Shown here: piece by piece, positions 42,936 through 52,551 of the stretch
How positions within the stretch are numbered: position 1 is the stretch's first letter
Layout of the letters: each line of letters starts with the position of its first letter
Origin: Pseudophaeobacter sp965641885
Lineage (GTDB): Bacteria; Pseudomonadota; Alphaproteobacteria; Rhodobacterales; Rhodobacteraceae
DNA: 64,000 nucleotides
Assembly (NCBI GenBank): GCA_965641885.1
Contig: OZ282574.1
Span: 682,001 to 746,000 of the forward strand
Direction of reading: 5' to 3'
Position numbers and translations under genes: made by a program
The notes under the pieces: generated by a model
Databases searched by the model: none
Told to the model about the DNA's origin: nothing
Seen by the model: the letters and a program-made list of their open reading frames with translations, nothing else

Positions 42936-43994
42936 TTAACTTGAACTCCGTTTCATTCGTTTCTCAAAGGGGTTTTCAACGCTGGCGCCACCCTCGGGCA
43001 GGTCAGCGGGTCGATGCTTTCTCAAATACGGAAAATCTCGCACCAGCATCCGTTCCAGATGCTCTCCGGCAGTGAATGGTTCATACTTTGTCACCCCGCC
43101 CAGTCCCACCAGTTCCGGAAACGGGCGGATCAATGCGTCATGGTTCGCGGCAACGAAATACGGCATTGAGAACCGCTCTGGGTGGCGGTTCAACACCCGA
43201 TGCGGAGTAGAGCGCAGCAGTCCGTTGGTCCATGCCTCAAGCATGTCGCCGATGTTCACGACATAGACGCGGTGATCGACCGGAACGTCTATCCAGCAAT
43301 CCTCGGAGGTCATGACCTGGAGGCCAGCGTTTCTTGTGTGCAGCAGCGTCAGGCATTCATAGTCAGTATGCGCCCCCATGTTGACCGACTTCACGTCGAT
43401 TTCGGTATTCTGGCGCACATAGTGCAGCAGGCGCAGCTGTGAAATGGGCTTGGTCATCTGGTTGGTCATCGCCCCAGGTGTCAGCCCCAGATGCAGTTCT
43501 AGAGCCGAACTGATCAAACGTCCGAGTACCGAAATCTGTCCGTAGTAAGACGATACAGTCTGTTTGAAGCCTTCGACCCCGGGCCAGACATTCGGCCCCA
43601 GCAGCCGGTTGCCCGCCAAGTAGTCGGGATCGTCATGCGGCAAGTCCACTCCGAGATCGAAGGCTTCATAGCTGCGGTTCACCTCGTCGGGGTAATCGCC
43701 CTTTTCGGTGAACGGCACATAGCCACGGTGGTTGGTGCTGAGGCCAATGTAGTTGCGCCGCTTGATCGGATCCGGCAGGGCAAAGAACCGCTCAGCCAGC
43801 TGATAGGTTCTTTCGACAAGTGCGAGGTCGATGCCATGCCCAATAATCCTGAAAAATCCGATCTCGCGTGCGGCAAGCCCGATTTCGTCGGCAATTGCCC
43901 TAAGCCGGCATCTGTCCCCGGTTCTGATCCCACTTACGTCGATCAACGGCAGGCTTTCCAGCGCGCCTGGGCGTGTCCTCTGTCTGTTTTGCAA
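42936..43994 (-). CDS. 2-oxoglutarate/Fe(II)-dependent oxygenase, isopenicillin-N-synthase-like
   Basis: A 352-residue non-haem iron oxygenase with the DIOX_N domain (~15-130) and the 2OG-FeII_Oxy core. Iron ligands His209, Asp211 (GAHTDYECLTLL) and His265 (STPHRVLNR), and the cosubstrate RxS motif Arg274-Ser276 (RFSMPYF), are all present. TTG start at 43994 with GGAGG upstream. It resembles bacterial relatives of gibberellin/ethylene-forming oxygenases. The substrate is unknown. The operon order kinase-oxygenase-LysE exporter (gaps 31 and 3 bases) suggests a sensed, modified and exported small molecule. Confidence 0.9.
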   Translation of the reverse strand: MQNRQRTRPGALESLPLIDVSGIRTGDRCRLRAIADEIGLAAREIGFFRIIGHGIDLALVERTYQLAERFFALPDPIKRRNYIGLSTNHRGYVPFTEKGDYPDEVNRSYEAFDLGVDLPHDDPDYLAGNRLLGPNVWPGVEGFKQTVSSYYGQISVLGRLISSALELHLGLTPGAMTNQMTKPISQLRLLHYVRQNTEIDVKSVNMGAHTDYECLTLLHTRNAGLQVMTSEDCWIDVPVDHRVYVVNIGDMLEAWTNGLLRSTPHRVLNRHPERFSMPYFVAANHDALIRPFPELVGLGGVTKYEPFTAGEHLERMLVRDFPYLRKHRPADLPEGGASVENPFEKRMKRSSS

Positions 43995-44025
43995 TCAATG
44001 CCTCCACAAGCAACAGTTCCTCAGT

Positions 44026-45396
44026 TTAGCGATCTTCGGACAACAGTTCCGTCCCGCACCGTGCGGCAGGGAAATAGAGTTCGAAGGTCGAACCCTGCCC
44101 GACTTCGCTGTGCACGGCAACGGCACCTCCCGATTGACGCATGACCCCCAGAACCATCGAAAGACCCAACCCAGTGCCTTCGCCGACGCCTTTGGTGGTG
44201 AAGAACGGATCGAATATCTGCGACAAACGTTCCTCAGAGATGCCGGTTCCGTAATCAGCAACGCTCAGTCGCACATAGCGCCCCGGCGTTAGCTCAGAGG
44301 GAAAGTGCTGTCCTTCAGGAAGTGTGTGAAAGATGTTCTCGGTAGCAATCTGAAGTTTTCCATTTTCAGGCATCGCCTCGATGCCATTCAGCGTGAGAGC
44401 GAGCAGCATGTTTTTGAATGCCGCCGGATCAACGGGCGCCGGCCAGAGATCATTTGTCAGCCGAAATTCGACTGCCTGCGCCAGTGTATGCTCAGCGTCT
44501 TCACAGAAAGACGAAACAAGAGCATTTAGGTCCACGTGTTCAGGGGCCAGGCGTGTCCTCTGCGCAAAAGCCAGCATGTCCCGGATCAGCTGTGCGCCCC
44601 GTGCCGATGCCGTTTTAACACCTTGCAATGTGTCCAGAACTTCCGCATCCGGTTCATCAAATGCCAGCAGTTCGACATTTCCCGAAATCACGGTCAGCAG
44701 GTTGTTGAATTCATGCGCGAACCGGCCCGTCAGCCGTCCGATAGCCTCTTGTTTGCGTGCCTCGAAAAGTTTGGCTTCCAGTGCTTTTCGATTGCACACT
44801 TCTTCAGTCAGTCTCGTGTGGGCAACCATAAGCTCCTCGTATCGCTCTGTGGAGCGGCGGGTTTCGGCCAACAGTTCCAGTTTCGCGCTCATCATCGCGG
44901 CAACAGTGCTCAATATCTCAAGCTCAGACTCACCGAACGCAGCAATCTCGGGATGTTCGCTGTCGATCACGCCTACAACGCGACCTGCGGAGATCAATGG
45001 CACACATATTTCCGACCGCGCGGGCTGCGTGTCCGCGATATAGTTATCATCCCCCAGAAGATCGTCCATGATGATCGGTTTGCGGCTCTGCGCCACTTGC
45101 CCGGTTATGCCGCGCCCGAAGGGGATGACCAACGGGTTGATTATGCTCCGTCCGAACGGGTTTTTCTCGCCCCAGGCAGACATCTGTGTCAACTCTGTTC
45201 GCGCCTCGTTTGCCTGGTAGATCACGCAATCGATAAAGCCCAGCTTGCCAACCACATTTTGTGCAACATACCAAAACAGATCCTCGACACTGGGGATCGA
45301 CATCAGGTCGACCGCAAAGGTGTTGAGTGTCCGAAGCATCTGCGCTTCGCTGGCCCGGTTCCTCTGGCGTAGTCTCGATGGCACAGGCTGGAGCAT
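44026..45396 (-). CDS. Soluble GAF-domain histidine kinase
   Basis: A 456-residue cytoplasmic sensor kinase. N-terminal GAF domain ~25-175 (LVIPFGRGITGQVAQSRKPI, EICVPLISAGRVVGVIDSEH), short coiled coil, HisKA with His228 (GRFAHEFNNLLTV), HATPase with LTLNGIEAMPENG, DYGTGI and GEGTGLGLSM. There is no transmembrane segment and no receiver, so the partner regulator lies elsewhere. The GAF domain suggests sensing of a small intracellular molecule. It is the first gene of a leftward operon with the 2OG oxygenase and LysE exporter, an unusual setting for an orphan kinase. Confidence 0.9.
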   Translation of the reverse strand: MLQPVPSRLRQRNRASEAQMLRTLNTFAVDLMSIPSVEDLFWYVAQNVVGKLGFIDCVIYQANEARTELTQMSAWGEKNPFGRSIINPLVIPFGRGITGQVAQSRKPIIMDDLLGDDNYIADTQPARSEICVPLISAGRVVGVIDSEHPEIAAFGESELEILSTVAAMMSAKLELLAETRRSTERYEELMVAHTRLTEEVCNRKALEAKLFEARKQEAIGRLTGRFAHEFNNLLTVISGNVELLAFDEPDAEVLDTLQGVKTASARGAQLIRDMLAFAQRTRLAPEHVDLNALVSSFCEDAEHTLAQAVEFRLTNDLWPAPVDPAAFKNMLLALTLNGIEAMPENGKLQIATENIFHTLPEGQHFPSELTPGRYVRLSVADYGTGISEERLSQIFDPFFTTKGVGEGTGLGLSMVLGVMRQSGGAVAVHSEVGQGSTFELYFPAARCGTELLSEDR

Positions 45397-45776
45397 GTTT
45401 TGAATCCCGTAACTTGTTAATGCGACGACCCTAAGCGTCCTTCACGCATGCGTATAGCCCTTTCCACTCTCCTCACTCATAGGGGGATTTTCCTGTCGTC
45501 CCGGGTACTCGTAATCGCGACGCGAAACGAGCTGGTTTTCGTTCGGGCCGTTCGCGATGAGCGCGGCGAATGACCGTAATGAGCCCAATGTGAAGGATGT
45601 TGAGAAGAGGGTGAATGCCTGTTTCTGTGCTCTCGACTTTGAATCAGCATGCAAAATTGACCCACTTAGATGGCTTTGTTGCACAAATCGGGTTGAAGTC
45701 GGATTTCCCACTACCCTGGGCGGATTTAGCCTACTGCCTCTGTCTTTGGGATGCCAAGCGTTGTGAAGCCATTTAG
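45397..45776. other. Intergenic region with an IS5-type end
   Basis: GGCTTTGTTGCACAAATC at 45672-45689 is an IS5-group terminus shared with 11592-11608. The element itself is absent. TAAGTGGGTCAATTTTGCAT, read on the minus strand just before it, resembles an IS21-type end. No gene is supported. Confidence 0.5.
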
Positions 45777-46031
45777 GATCTGTTCCGAGACCGACAGCAG
45801 CTGCGCTCTGACTTGGCGGCCGTGCAAAAGGATTTACGCGGTGCCCGTGCCGAGCTGCAGCGCGCCGCTGAGACTGCGCAGATCCATCGCGCGCACCTGG
45901 GCGGCGCTGCGGATGAGGCGCGGCACTGGGCGGCGCTTTCAAATGAATTGGAACTGATGGGAGGTCGCGATGCGCCTTTATCTGCTTTGCTTGGTGTCAC
46001 TGCTGCCCGGTTGTATGGTGAGGGGCGCTGA
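45777..46031 (+). pseudogene. Rz-like inner-membrane spanin fragment (5' truncated)
   Basis: An 84-codon frame without a start (stop TAG at 45774): DLFRDRQQLRSDLAAVQKDL, then coiled-coil GARAELQRAAETAQIHRAHL and ADEARHWAALSNELELMGGR. The coiled-coil shape, small size and the overlapping lipoprotein gene in another frame fit an Rz-type i-spanin that has lost its N-terminal membrane anchor at an IS-associated junction. Assignment rests on architecture more than on direct similarity. Confidence 0.5.
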
Positions 46032-46206
46032 TCCCACTAGGCTGCCCCCGCCAAATGTGCCTGCCGATCTGTTGCCCCCTTGCGCTGGCTATACCGGGCT
46101 GGTGCCGACAACTGAGGGGCAGCTATCAAATGCCCTGGTTGCCGAGGCGCAGGGGCGCAGTTGCGCTAATGGCAAACTGGCCACTGTGGCCGAGATCCTA
46201 GCCTAG
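45970..46206 (+). CDS. Rz1-like small lipoprotein (o-spanin)
   Basis: A 78-residue lipoprotein with ATG at 45970 behind GGGAGG. Lipobox LLPGC at residues 11-15 follows a short hydrophobic stretch. The rest is proline-rich early on (RLPPPNVPADLLPP) and ends TTEGQLSNALVAEAQGRSCA. It overlaps the 3' part of the Rz-like frame by 62 bases in a different phase, the classical nested Rz/Rz1 arrangement of phage lysis cassettes. No holin or endolysin gene is adjacent. It is apparently a prophage relic. Confidence 0.55.
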   Translation: MRLYLLCLVSLLPGCMVRGADPTRLPPPNVPADLLPPCAGYTGLVPTTEGQLSNALVAEAQGRSCANGKLATVAEILA

Positions 46207-46305
46207 CTCGATCAGGCCCTCCTACAGTGTGGGCGGGAAACGGACATTCTCTGAAATCTGCATCAAGGTCCGCAGAGGAGACAAGGCGGCCGTCGCCACT
46301 CCCTG

Positions 46306-48010
46306 TTACTCGTCATAACCGTGCCGTTCTACCCAAGGATCCAGCAGGGCGCGGCATTTGTCGTCGAACAGGAAGTCGTAGTTCTCGCGCGTCGATTGCA
46401 CACCGATCCCTAGCCCCTGCCGCACCTTGGTATAGCTGGGGGTGCGCACCGCCCGGTTCGCCGAGCTTTTTGCAAAATCGCTAACCTCTTTCGACCATTC
46501 AACGTCCAGAAATTCCAGGGCGCCGTGAACGACGCGGTTGAAATCATTTACCAGCTCGTCATAAACCACATAGTGAACCCGTTCGTCCTGGCCGGGGAAA
46601 ACATCAAACCAGGTTCGCATTACGAAATCATACAGCACACAGGATTCGTAAATGGTATTGAAGGCGACCATTTCGATCGTCTGGTTGTAGATTTGTTTAT
46701 AGTTCGAGAGCACCACATCATAAGGGTGCCGGATGGAAAAGATGTAGCGTTTTTGCGGCATCAGCTTTTCTAGATACTTGATGCTGGCCCCCATCATTGG
46801 CGTCTTGTCGATGATTGCTTTGGGGCTGGGTTTGTCGACGAAACGGGTTAGCTCCTGATAATACAGGTCGCGGTTTAGCTCGGCGCGCAGCCCGATATTC
46901 GTTTTCTGCGGGTCCCCGGCGATGTGCACGTGAAAGGCGGTGTCCAGCGACCTGTTGAACGACAGGGTTTCCTCGCAGGTGACCACCTGGGGGTGTGATG
47001 CCAGAACGTTTTCCAACAGGGTGGTGCCCGAGCGGGTGAAGCCGGTCATGACGAAGTAATTGTCTTTGTCGTCGCGCGGCAATTCGGGAACGTTCCACAG
47101 CGCTCTGCCTTCAATTCTCGCGCTGAACTGCTGCGGCCTGGGCATATCCTTTTTCAAAGCATCATTTTGTTTTTGATACCATTCGGCGGCCTCTTGAAAC
47201 CGCCTTATCTTTTCATAGCTGTTGGCAATAAGGTTGTTGAACCGCGCGGCCATGGGCTGTTTTGCCAATGCCTGAGCGCCAGAATCCTCAAGTATTTGGA
47301 TGGCGCGGTCGAAATTTTTGTCCCAATACTGCAATTGCGCCGCGCCATAAACGACAGCTTCTAGGATGTCCTTGTTGGGGTAGATTGCCTGGGCAATGGT
47401 CTTGAATTCGGCGCGGGCGTCTTCGGCTTCCAACATCCGCAACAACCCGATCGTGCTGGATTGCAACGGCTCGACATGGGTAAAGATGCCGCGAAGCAAA
47501 TGCACTAACGCGCTTTTCCAGTTCAACCGCATCGACGCAACGACGCGGGCCTGGCTGATATGTTTCAGGTTGCCAGTGTGCAGGTACAGTTTTTCGTGCA
47601 GCGTTACTTGGGCCTGATAATCATTGCTGATCATCGCCTGCGACAAAAGCCCGTTCAGCTTGCCGGTCTCGTCACTGGCTTTGCTTTCCAGATTCTGGAT
47701 CAGGTGGATTAGATCGAACCGCAGCCCCTTCAACAACGGCGGCACCAACAGGTTGCGGATATAGGTGCTGTAGTGCGCGGCCTGCATACTGGCCTCAAGC
47801 AGTTCGCCTTCGACCCTCTGCGATGACAATAGTATCGACGAAAGTGCCCAGACCCGCACCACCGGTTCATCAATGCGACAGTGGTCCATCAATCTTGGCA
47901 ACGTCTTTGGGCGCTTTCAAGACCCCCATGATGCCAATGGCCTGAAATATGCTGATGTCTATGGGCACTTGCGGAAAGTCCGGAACCAAAGGCTTGTCGT
48001 CCAGGATCAT
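46306..48010 (-). CDS. TPR-type sulfotransferase, probable frameshift near the 5' end
   Basis: From a TTG at 47901 the frame encodes 531 residues. The first ~270 are helical repeat (TPR-like) sequence, followed by a sulfotransferase domain with the 5'-PSB loop TGFTRSGTTLLENVL and the 3'-PB motif IRHPYDVVLSNYKQ. It transfers sulfuryl groups from PAPS. Upstream, in another phase, ATG 48010 starts MILDDKPLVPDFPQVPIDIS, continuing through GVLKAPKDVAK to an early stop. Removing one base near 47894 would join this directly to LMDHCRIDEPVVRVW. The gene therefore probably starts at 48010 and carries a one-base frameshift (mutation or assembly error). It lies directly downstream of the 1109-residue RTX gene. 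Confidence 0.8.
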
Positions 48011-48168
48011 TTTGGCGCTCGGTCAGATTGCGGTCACATGTGTTGCCCAGTCCCCCGGTCAGTCCACCGGTCGGCCCCCGAGCGGTCCAAGGCTAAGGCT
48101 GCGCAACCGTCACTTAAATGTCCTTCACCATAGTGGGGTTGCCCAGTCCAGCCTTGTACTACCTCAGA

Positions 48169-51100
48169 TCAGAACAAGAAATCGCCCGCGCCCAGATCGG
48201 TGATATCGACGTTCAGCAGCGTGATCGTGTTGCCTCGTCCTAGGTCGATCAGAACATCGTCACCCTGTTGTTCCATATGATTGTTTCTCAGATCGTTGAA
48301 ACCAGTCACAGAAGAGACTTTCTTCAGGCTGATCTTCTCAAGATTATCAAGCGCGTTAAAGCCTATGATCGTGTCCTGGCCACTGCCATTGCCAAAGATG
48401 AAGGTGTCGCTGTCCCTGAGACCAACGATGATGTTATCGACGTCCCAGCTCCCCCGGCCACCAATCAGAGTGTCGTCGCCCTTGCCACCGATGAGCCTGT
48501 CATTGCCGTCACCACCATCCAGCCGGTTGTCGCCCCGGTTGCCGGTGATCACATTGTCCAGATCATTGCCGGTGCCGTTGATGTCGTCCCGGCCCAGCAG
48601 CCTGAGGTTTTCGATGTTATCAACGCCGTTCAGATGATTGTTGCCAAGCGTATAGCTGATACTGGCGCGGACCTCGTCATTGCCTTCGCTGCCGTGTTCT
48701 TTGACAATATCACCTTCGTCGTCAACGATGTAGATGGTTTTGCCATCGCGTCCAATCATCCGGTCAGCCCCGGCGCCGCCATCCAGAATGTCTTTGCCGC
48801 CCCCGGTCCCGGCATCCAATGTGTCGCGGCCATTTCCGCCCAGAAGCACGTCCTTGCCGCCATTGCCAAACAGCCTGTCATTGCCGCCTTCGCCGTCGAT
48901 GCGGTCATTGGCTTCGGTGCCTTCCAGAACATCGTTTCTGCCGGTGCCAGACACCTTCAATCGGACCCCGAGCAGATCACCGATGGACGGTGGGTTATCC
49001 ACGTCGATCTCAAGCAGCGAAATGACCAGATCCTCGAACGCGAGATCAAGACCCGTCATGGTGCTAAGAACGCGATTGCCGTTGGCGCTTTGCAGGGTGA
49101 TTTTGGTGATGGTGCCGCTGGCTGCAGTCAGCAGCTCTTCGGCGGTCATGTCATAGGGGTCACCGTCAAGCGACAGGCCCTGACCCTGCAGGACAATGCG
49201 TCTGTCGCCCAGTTGTACGACAATCTTGCGACCGCCCTCTGACAGGATGCCATCCTCGACCAAAGCAAAGGCGCTGTCGCTGTCGCCCAGATCATCCAGC
49301 GACAGGTCGGTGCGCCGCCGTACATCCAGAACGGCCTGGTCCGGCGCAGATGTATTGGACGGTTCTGCAGCCGCCTCGCGTGCCAGTGCCAGATCTGCAG
49401 CTGTCTCGCGTTCCAGCGCCGGTGCTCTGATGACAGATCCTGAAGCTTGTTCAACGCCGTCAATGATCACTTGGGCGCCGTTGTTAGAGTGGATGATGGT
49501 GCCCGTGACATTTGTTTCGTATTGATCCGTTCCTTTATATTGCCGCTCACCGGATACATAGCTGCTGTATGAGGCATTCTCTGCTATTTCTGTGTCAGTC
49601 AGGCTGACGCTGCCACCCTCCGAGTAGATCGCTGCGCCAAAGGTCGCGCGGTTGCCGGATATCGATGACGAGGTAATATCAATTTGTCCGCCGTCGTTGA
49701 AAATTGCCCCACCTCTGGTTGGCTCAAAACTAGTGATGTAGAGTATCGAAAACTTGCTGTCTGCTCCTTCACCGTTCGATGTTCTGGGCGCAATCTGATG
49801 CTGTGGCGTTAGGACAAAGTTGGTGATGGCGGCATCCTCGATCGTGACCGTGCCGGAATTCATGATTCCAACTGGGGGTCGAATATGCCAGTCTTCGCGG
49901 TAGCTGTTCCAAAAATCCTCTTCCCTTGGGGCGGGGGTGGTGCCATCTAAAGTCAGGTCAGATAGTCCAAGGTGAGCCCCCTCATTCACGACGAAGCTGG
50001 TGTTTCTGTACATATGACTACCCGTAGCGATAAACGCACTTTGGATTGTGGTCACTCCAACCCCATCTCCGCGAATCTCTACATCGCCGCTAATGAGCAG
50101 ATTCGTTTCACGCGGGAGCGAGATACGATTATAACTCCCGCTTCCCAGTTCGATCACCGTTTGCAAGCCCGCCGCATTGGCCTCTGTCACCGCCTCGCGC
50201 AGACTGGTGACACCGTCGTTGGCATTCACCACGTCCTCTGTGGTGGTGACCTCGATGTAGAGTTTATCGGTAATTGTCTCAGCCGCGCTGGTCAGGCTTT
50301 CCTCGGTGCCCCCGTCGTCGGTATAGGTGACGCGCACACTGATCTCTTCGCCAATATCTGAGGGGATCAACTGATAGGTAGACAGGCCGGTTTCTTCAAC
50401 GCCTTCTAGCGCCACACCGTTGCGCAACCATGTGTATCTGAATGTGCCCAGCCCATCGGCATCGGCAATAGCCGAGGTATCCGCTGTTAGGATCTCATTG
50501 TCCACAGCCGTTCCGGTGATCACGACGTCACCTGTGGGGGCCGTATTCGCTGCAGCGGGCAGTTGCGGCACGGATACGGAAAAGGCACCGGCGGTATAGA
50601 TCGACTGGCCGCTGCCATTGCTGACGGGGTTGGCCAGCAGCGCCTGATCCGAGGCTGAGAAGGCGCTGAAATCCAGTGTATCCAGATCATGATCAAAGTC
50701 GGTGATCACGTTGCTCCCGTCGCCGGAGGCAAAAACATAGGTGTCGCCGCCGCCATTGCCGGTCAGCGTGTCATTGCCGGCCCCTGCGGTGATGATATTG
50801 GCATCGCTGTTGCCAATAAGCACGTTGTCCAGGCTGTTGCCGGTGGCATCGATGTCCAGCACGGTATCTGGGCCGTATTCATTATAGCCCGATGCCAGCG
50901 TCAGGTTTTCGACATTGGCCCCCAGCGTATAGCTGACACGGCTTTCCACCGTATCGGTGCCTTCGCCAGCAAGCTCGACCACGGTGTCGCTGCCCGCAAC
51001 AATAATGCTATAGGTGTCATCGCCGGTGCCGCCATTCATCGTGGTGGCGGCAGTGTAATAACTGCCGTTCAGCCGGTCATTGCCCGCGCCGCCGTTCAGC

Positions 51101-51498
51101 ACATTGGTGCCTTCGCCGCCCGACAGGATGTCGTTGCCGCCAAGCCCATTGATCATGTCGTTGCCACTGTCTCCGGCCAGGGTGTTCGCGCCACTGGTGC
51201 CATTGAGGGTATAGGACTGGGTCGAAGGCGCATTCAACAGGTCGACGTTCTCAACACCGGTGAAGGTGACATAGGTCACGCCGTCAACGGAAAAGCCCGC
51301 ATCGAGATCAACGGTGATGGTGGTCGCCGCATAGCTGGAGCGGAAGGAAAAGGTGACCTTGTCAGTGCCGCCGCCGCCGTCAACGGTGGTGCCGATATCG
51401 AAATATTGCGCGTCATATTCAGTGTTAAAGCGGAAATAGTCATCATCGCCGGTGCCCGTGTAGGATGCGGTGCCGTTGCTGGCGGTAAAAGAGGCCAT
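48169..51498 (-). CDS. RTX protein with Ig-like and right-handed beta-helix domains
   Basis: A 1109-residue predicted type I secretion substrate; AAGGAC lies 10 bases before the ATG. It has two RTX regions (about 95-270, with GxxxNLTLxSGxNEYG-type repeats, and about 870-1040), an Ig-like segment ~310-410 (WLRNGVALEGVEETGLSTYQ), and a CSLREA-like start of a parallel beta-helix (TTEDVVNANDGVTSLREAVT, ~415-445). The helix runs to ~680 (FNDGGQIDITSSSISGNRAT). A ~150-residue segment of unknown fold follows. Parallel beta-helices are typical of polysaccharide lyases and adhesins, but no catalytic triad is recognisable. The C-terminus DVLIDLGRGNTITLL to DFLF matches that of the protein at 214-1851. 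It is divergent from the HlyC-like gene. Confidence 0.9.
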   Translation of the reverse strand: MASFTASNGTASYTGTGDDDYFRFNTEYDAQYFDIGTTVDGGGGTDKVTFSFRSSYAATTITVDLDAGFSVDGVTYVTFTGVENVDLLNAPSTQSYTLNGTSGANTLAGDSGNDMINGLGGNDILSGGEGTNVLNGGAGNDRLNGSYYTAATTMNGGTGDDTYSIIVAGSDTVVELAGEGTDTVESRVSYTLGANVENLTLASGYNEYGPDTVLDIDATGNSLDNVLIGNSDANIITAGAGNDTLTGNGGGDTYVFASGDGSNVITDFDHDLDTLDFSAFSASDQALLANPVSNGSGQSIYTAGAFSVSVPQLPAAANTAPTGDVVITGTAVDNEILTADTSAIADADGLGTFRYTWLRNGVALEGVEETGLSTYQLIPSDIGEEISVRVTYTDDGGTEESLTSAAETITDKLYIEVTTTEDVVNANDGVTSLREAVTEANAAGLQTVIELGSGSYNRISLPRETNLLISGDVEIRGDGVGVTTIQSAFIATGSHMYRNTSFVVNEGAHLGLSDLTLDGTTPAPREEDFWNSYREDWHIRPPVGIMNSGTVTIEDAAITNFVLTPQHQIAPRTSNGEGADSKFSILYITSFEPTRGGAIFNDGGQIDITSSSISGNRATFGAAIYSEGGSVSLTDTEIAENASYSSYVSGERQYKGTDQYETNVTGTIIHSNNGAQVIIDGVEQASGSVIRAPALERETAADLALAREAAAEPSNTSAPDQAVLDVRRRTDLSLDDLGDSDSAFALVEDGILSEGGRKIVVQLGDRRIVLQGQGLSLDGDPYDMTAEELLTAASGTITKITLQSANGNRVLSTMTGLDLAFEDLVISLLEIDVDNPPSIGDLLGVRLKVSGTGRNDVLEGTEANDRIDGEGGNDRLFGNGGKDVLLGGNGRDTLDAGTGGGKDILDGGAGADRMIGRDGKTIYIVDDEGDIVKEHGSEGNDEVRASISYTLGNNHLNGVDNIENLRLLGRDDINGTGNDLDNVITGNRGDNRLDGGDGNDRLIGGKGDDTLIGGRGSWDVDNIIVGLRDSDTFIFGNGSGQDTIIGFNALDNLEKISLKKVSSVTGFNDLRNNHMEQQGDDVLIDLGRGNTITLLNVDITDLGAGDFLF

Positions 51499-51819
51499 GG
51501 GTCTATGTCCTTAAAAAATGCGTCGTTTCAGAAGTGTGTGCAGGCTCGTCCTGCGGTCAATAAATTCCAGAAAATCATAGTTTGGCGGCAATTCACCCGA
51601 TGCTCATTTCGAATTCTTAAACGAATATCTTGCTGGATCTGTTGGCGCTGTCTGTTCCCTCCCTACAACAGCCCCCCTTTTTGACCTAATTGTTTCGCCC
51701 ACAGGGGTCATAATCTGGGATCTTAATCTGCAGTCTTCGCAGCGTGCATCTATGCTGATAACCTGCAGAACAGCGATCAACAGATTGATCTGCCCATCCC
51801 CTATTGAGCGAGGCTTCCA

Positions 51820-52314
51820 GTGTCCGACATCTCTGCGCTGCAAACGCCAGCGCCCCTTGGCCTGATGCGACTGAAAGACCCGAACGAGGCTCTGGGGCTG
51901 GCGATCCGTCTGCTTGCCGGAGAAGCGCCGTTTCGCGATATGCAGCTTGGCATGTCGACGGGCATGCTGGTCGAGGCGATTGACGCCAACCACTATATCT
52001 TTGTGCGCCGCGACAACAAAGCCGTCGCCTTTGCCGCGTGGAAATACAGCCGCAAAGAAGACGCCGAAGCCTGGTTGTTTGACGGGCGCGCACCTGAGGG
52101 CGGGGCCACCAAGGACGCGCGCGTTGCTATCATGCTGGCCGTTCAGGGGATCGAGACACCGGTGGTGCGCTACCTGATGCGCCAACTCAGAGATGGTGAA
52201 CTGGGGGGCTGCGACACGCTGTATTATATGCGGGACTATGGAAAGGGCGGCCGCGGCAAGCGATCTGTCCGGCTGGTCCGCCCCAAGGTACGGCGCGCAT
52301 TGAGGTCCATGTAA
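51820..52314 (+). CDS. HlyC-like toxin-activating acyltransferase relative
   Basis: A 164-residue protein, GTG start. The overall pattern (GLAIRLLAGEAPFRDMQLG, IDANHYIFVRRDNKAVAFAA, WKYSRKEDAEAWL, VVRYLMRQLRDGEL, and a basic tail) follows the HlyC/RTX lysine-acyltransferase family, which transfers fatty acyl groups from ACP to RTX toxins before secretion. The position divergent to a large RTX gene fits. However, the catalytic His of HlyC (in SPxHR) is replaced here (APFRD), and the Asp in the later helix also appears missing. It may be a non-catalytic or differently acting GNAT-fold relative. Similarity is distant and the call is tentative. Confidence 0.5.
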   Translation: MSDISALQTPAPLGLMRLKDPNEALGLAIRLLAGEAPFRDMQLGMSTGMLVEAIDANHYIFVRRDNKAVAFAAWKYSRKEDAEAWLFDGRAPEGGATKDARVAIMLAVQGIETPVVRYLMRQLRDGELGGCDTLYYMRDYGKGGRGKRSVRLVRPKVRRALRSM

Positions 52315-52551
52315 CTGAGGGCTGCAGGGAGCAACCGCTGACGTATTGCGCAGGAAGCTCAGCCAATAGCCGTGCCTGACGCAGCGTGCCTTGTTGGTTG
52401 CGCCAGCGGCATGGGATTCGGTGATTGCCACTTCGACGCTTCTCGTGTTCGATATATATCTGTGGGATCGAGGTGCCTTTTAGTCCATCTCGCCGGATCT
52501 CTGGCCCGAACGCATCTTTTCATTCTGAATCCGAAACTTGGAGATATCGAC

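Noticed and set aside
48268..49242. Long open frame (324 codons) antisense to the 1109-residue RTX gene
   Set aside because: It mirrors the Gly-Asp repeat codons on the other strand; its valine/alanine-rich product has no domain. The RTX reading frame explains the region fully.
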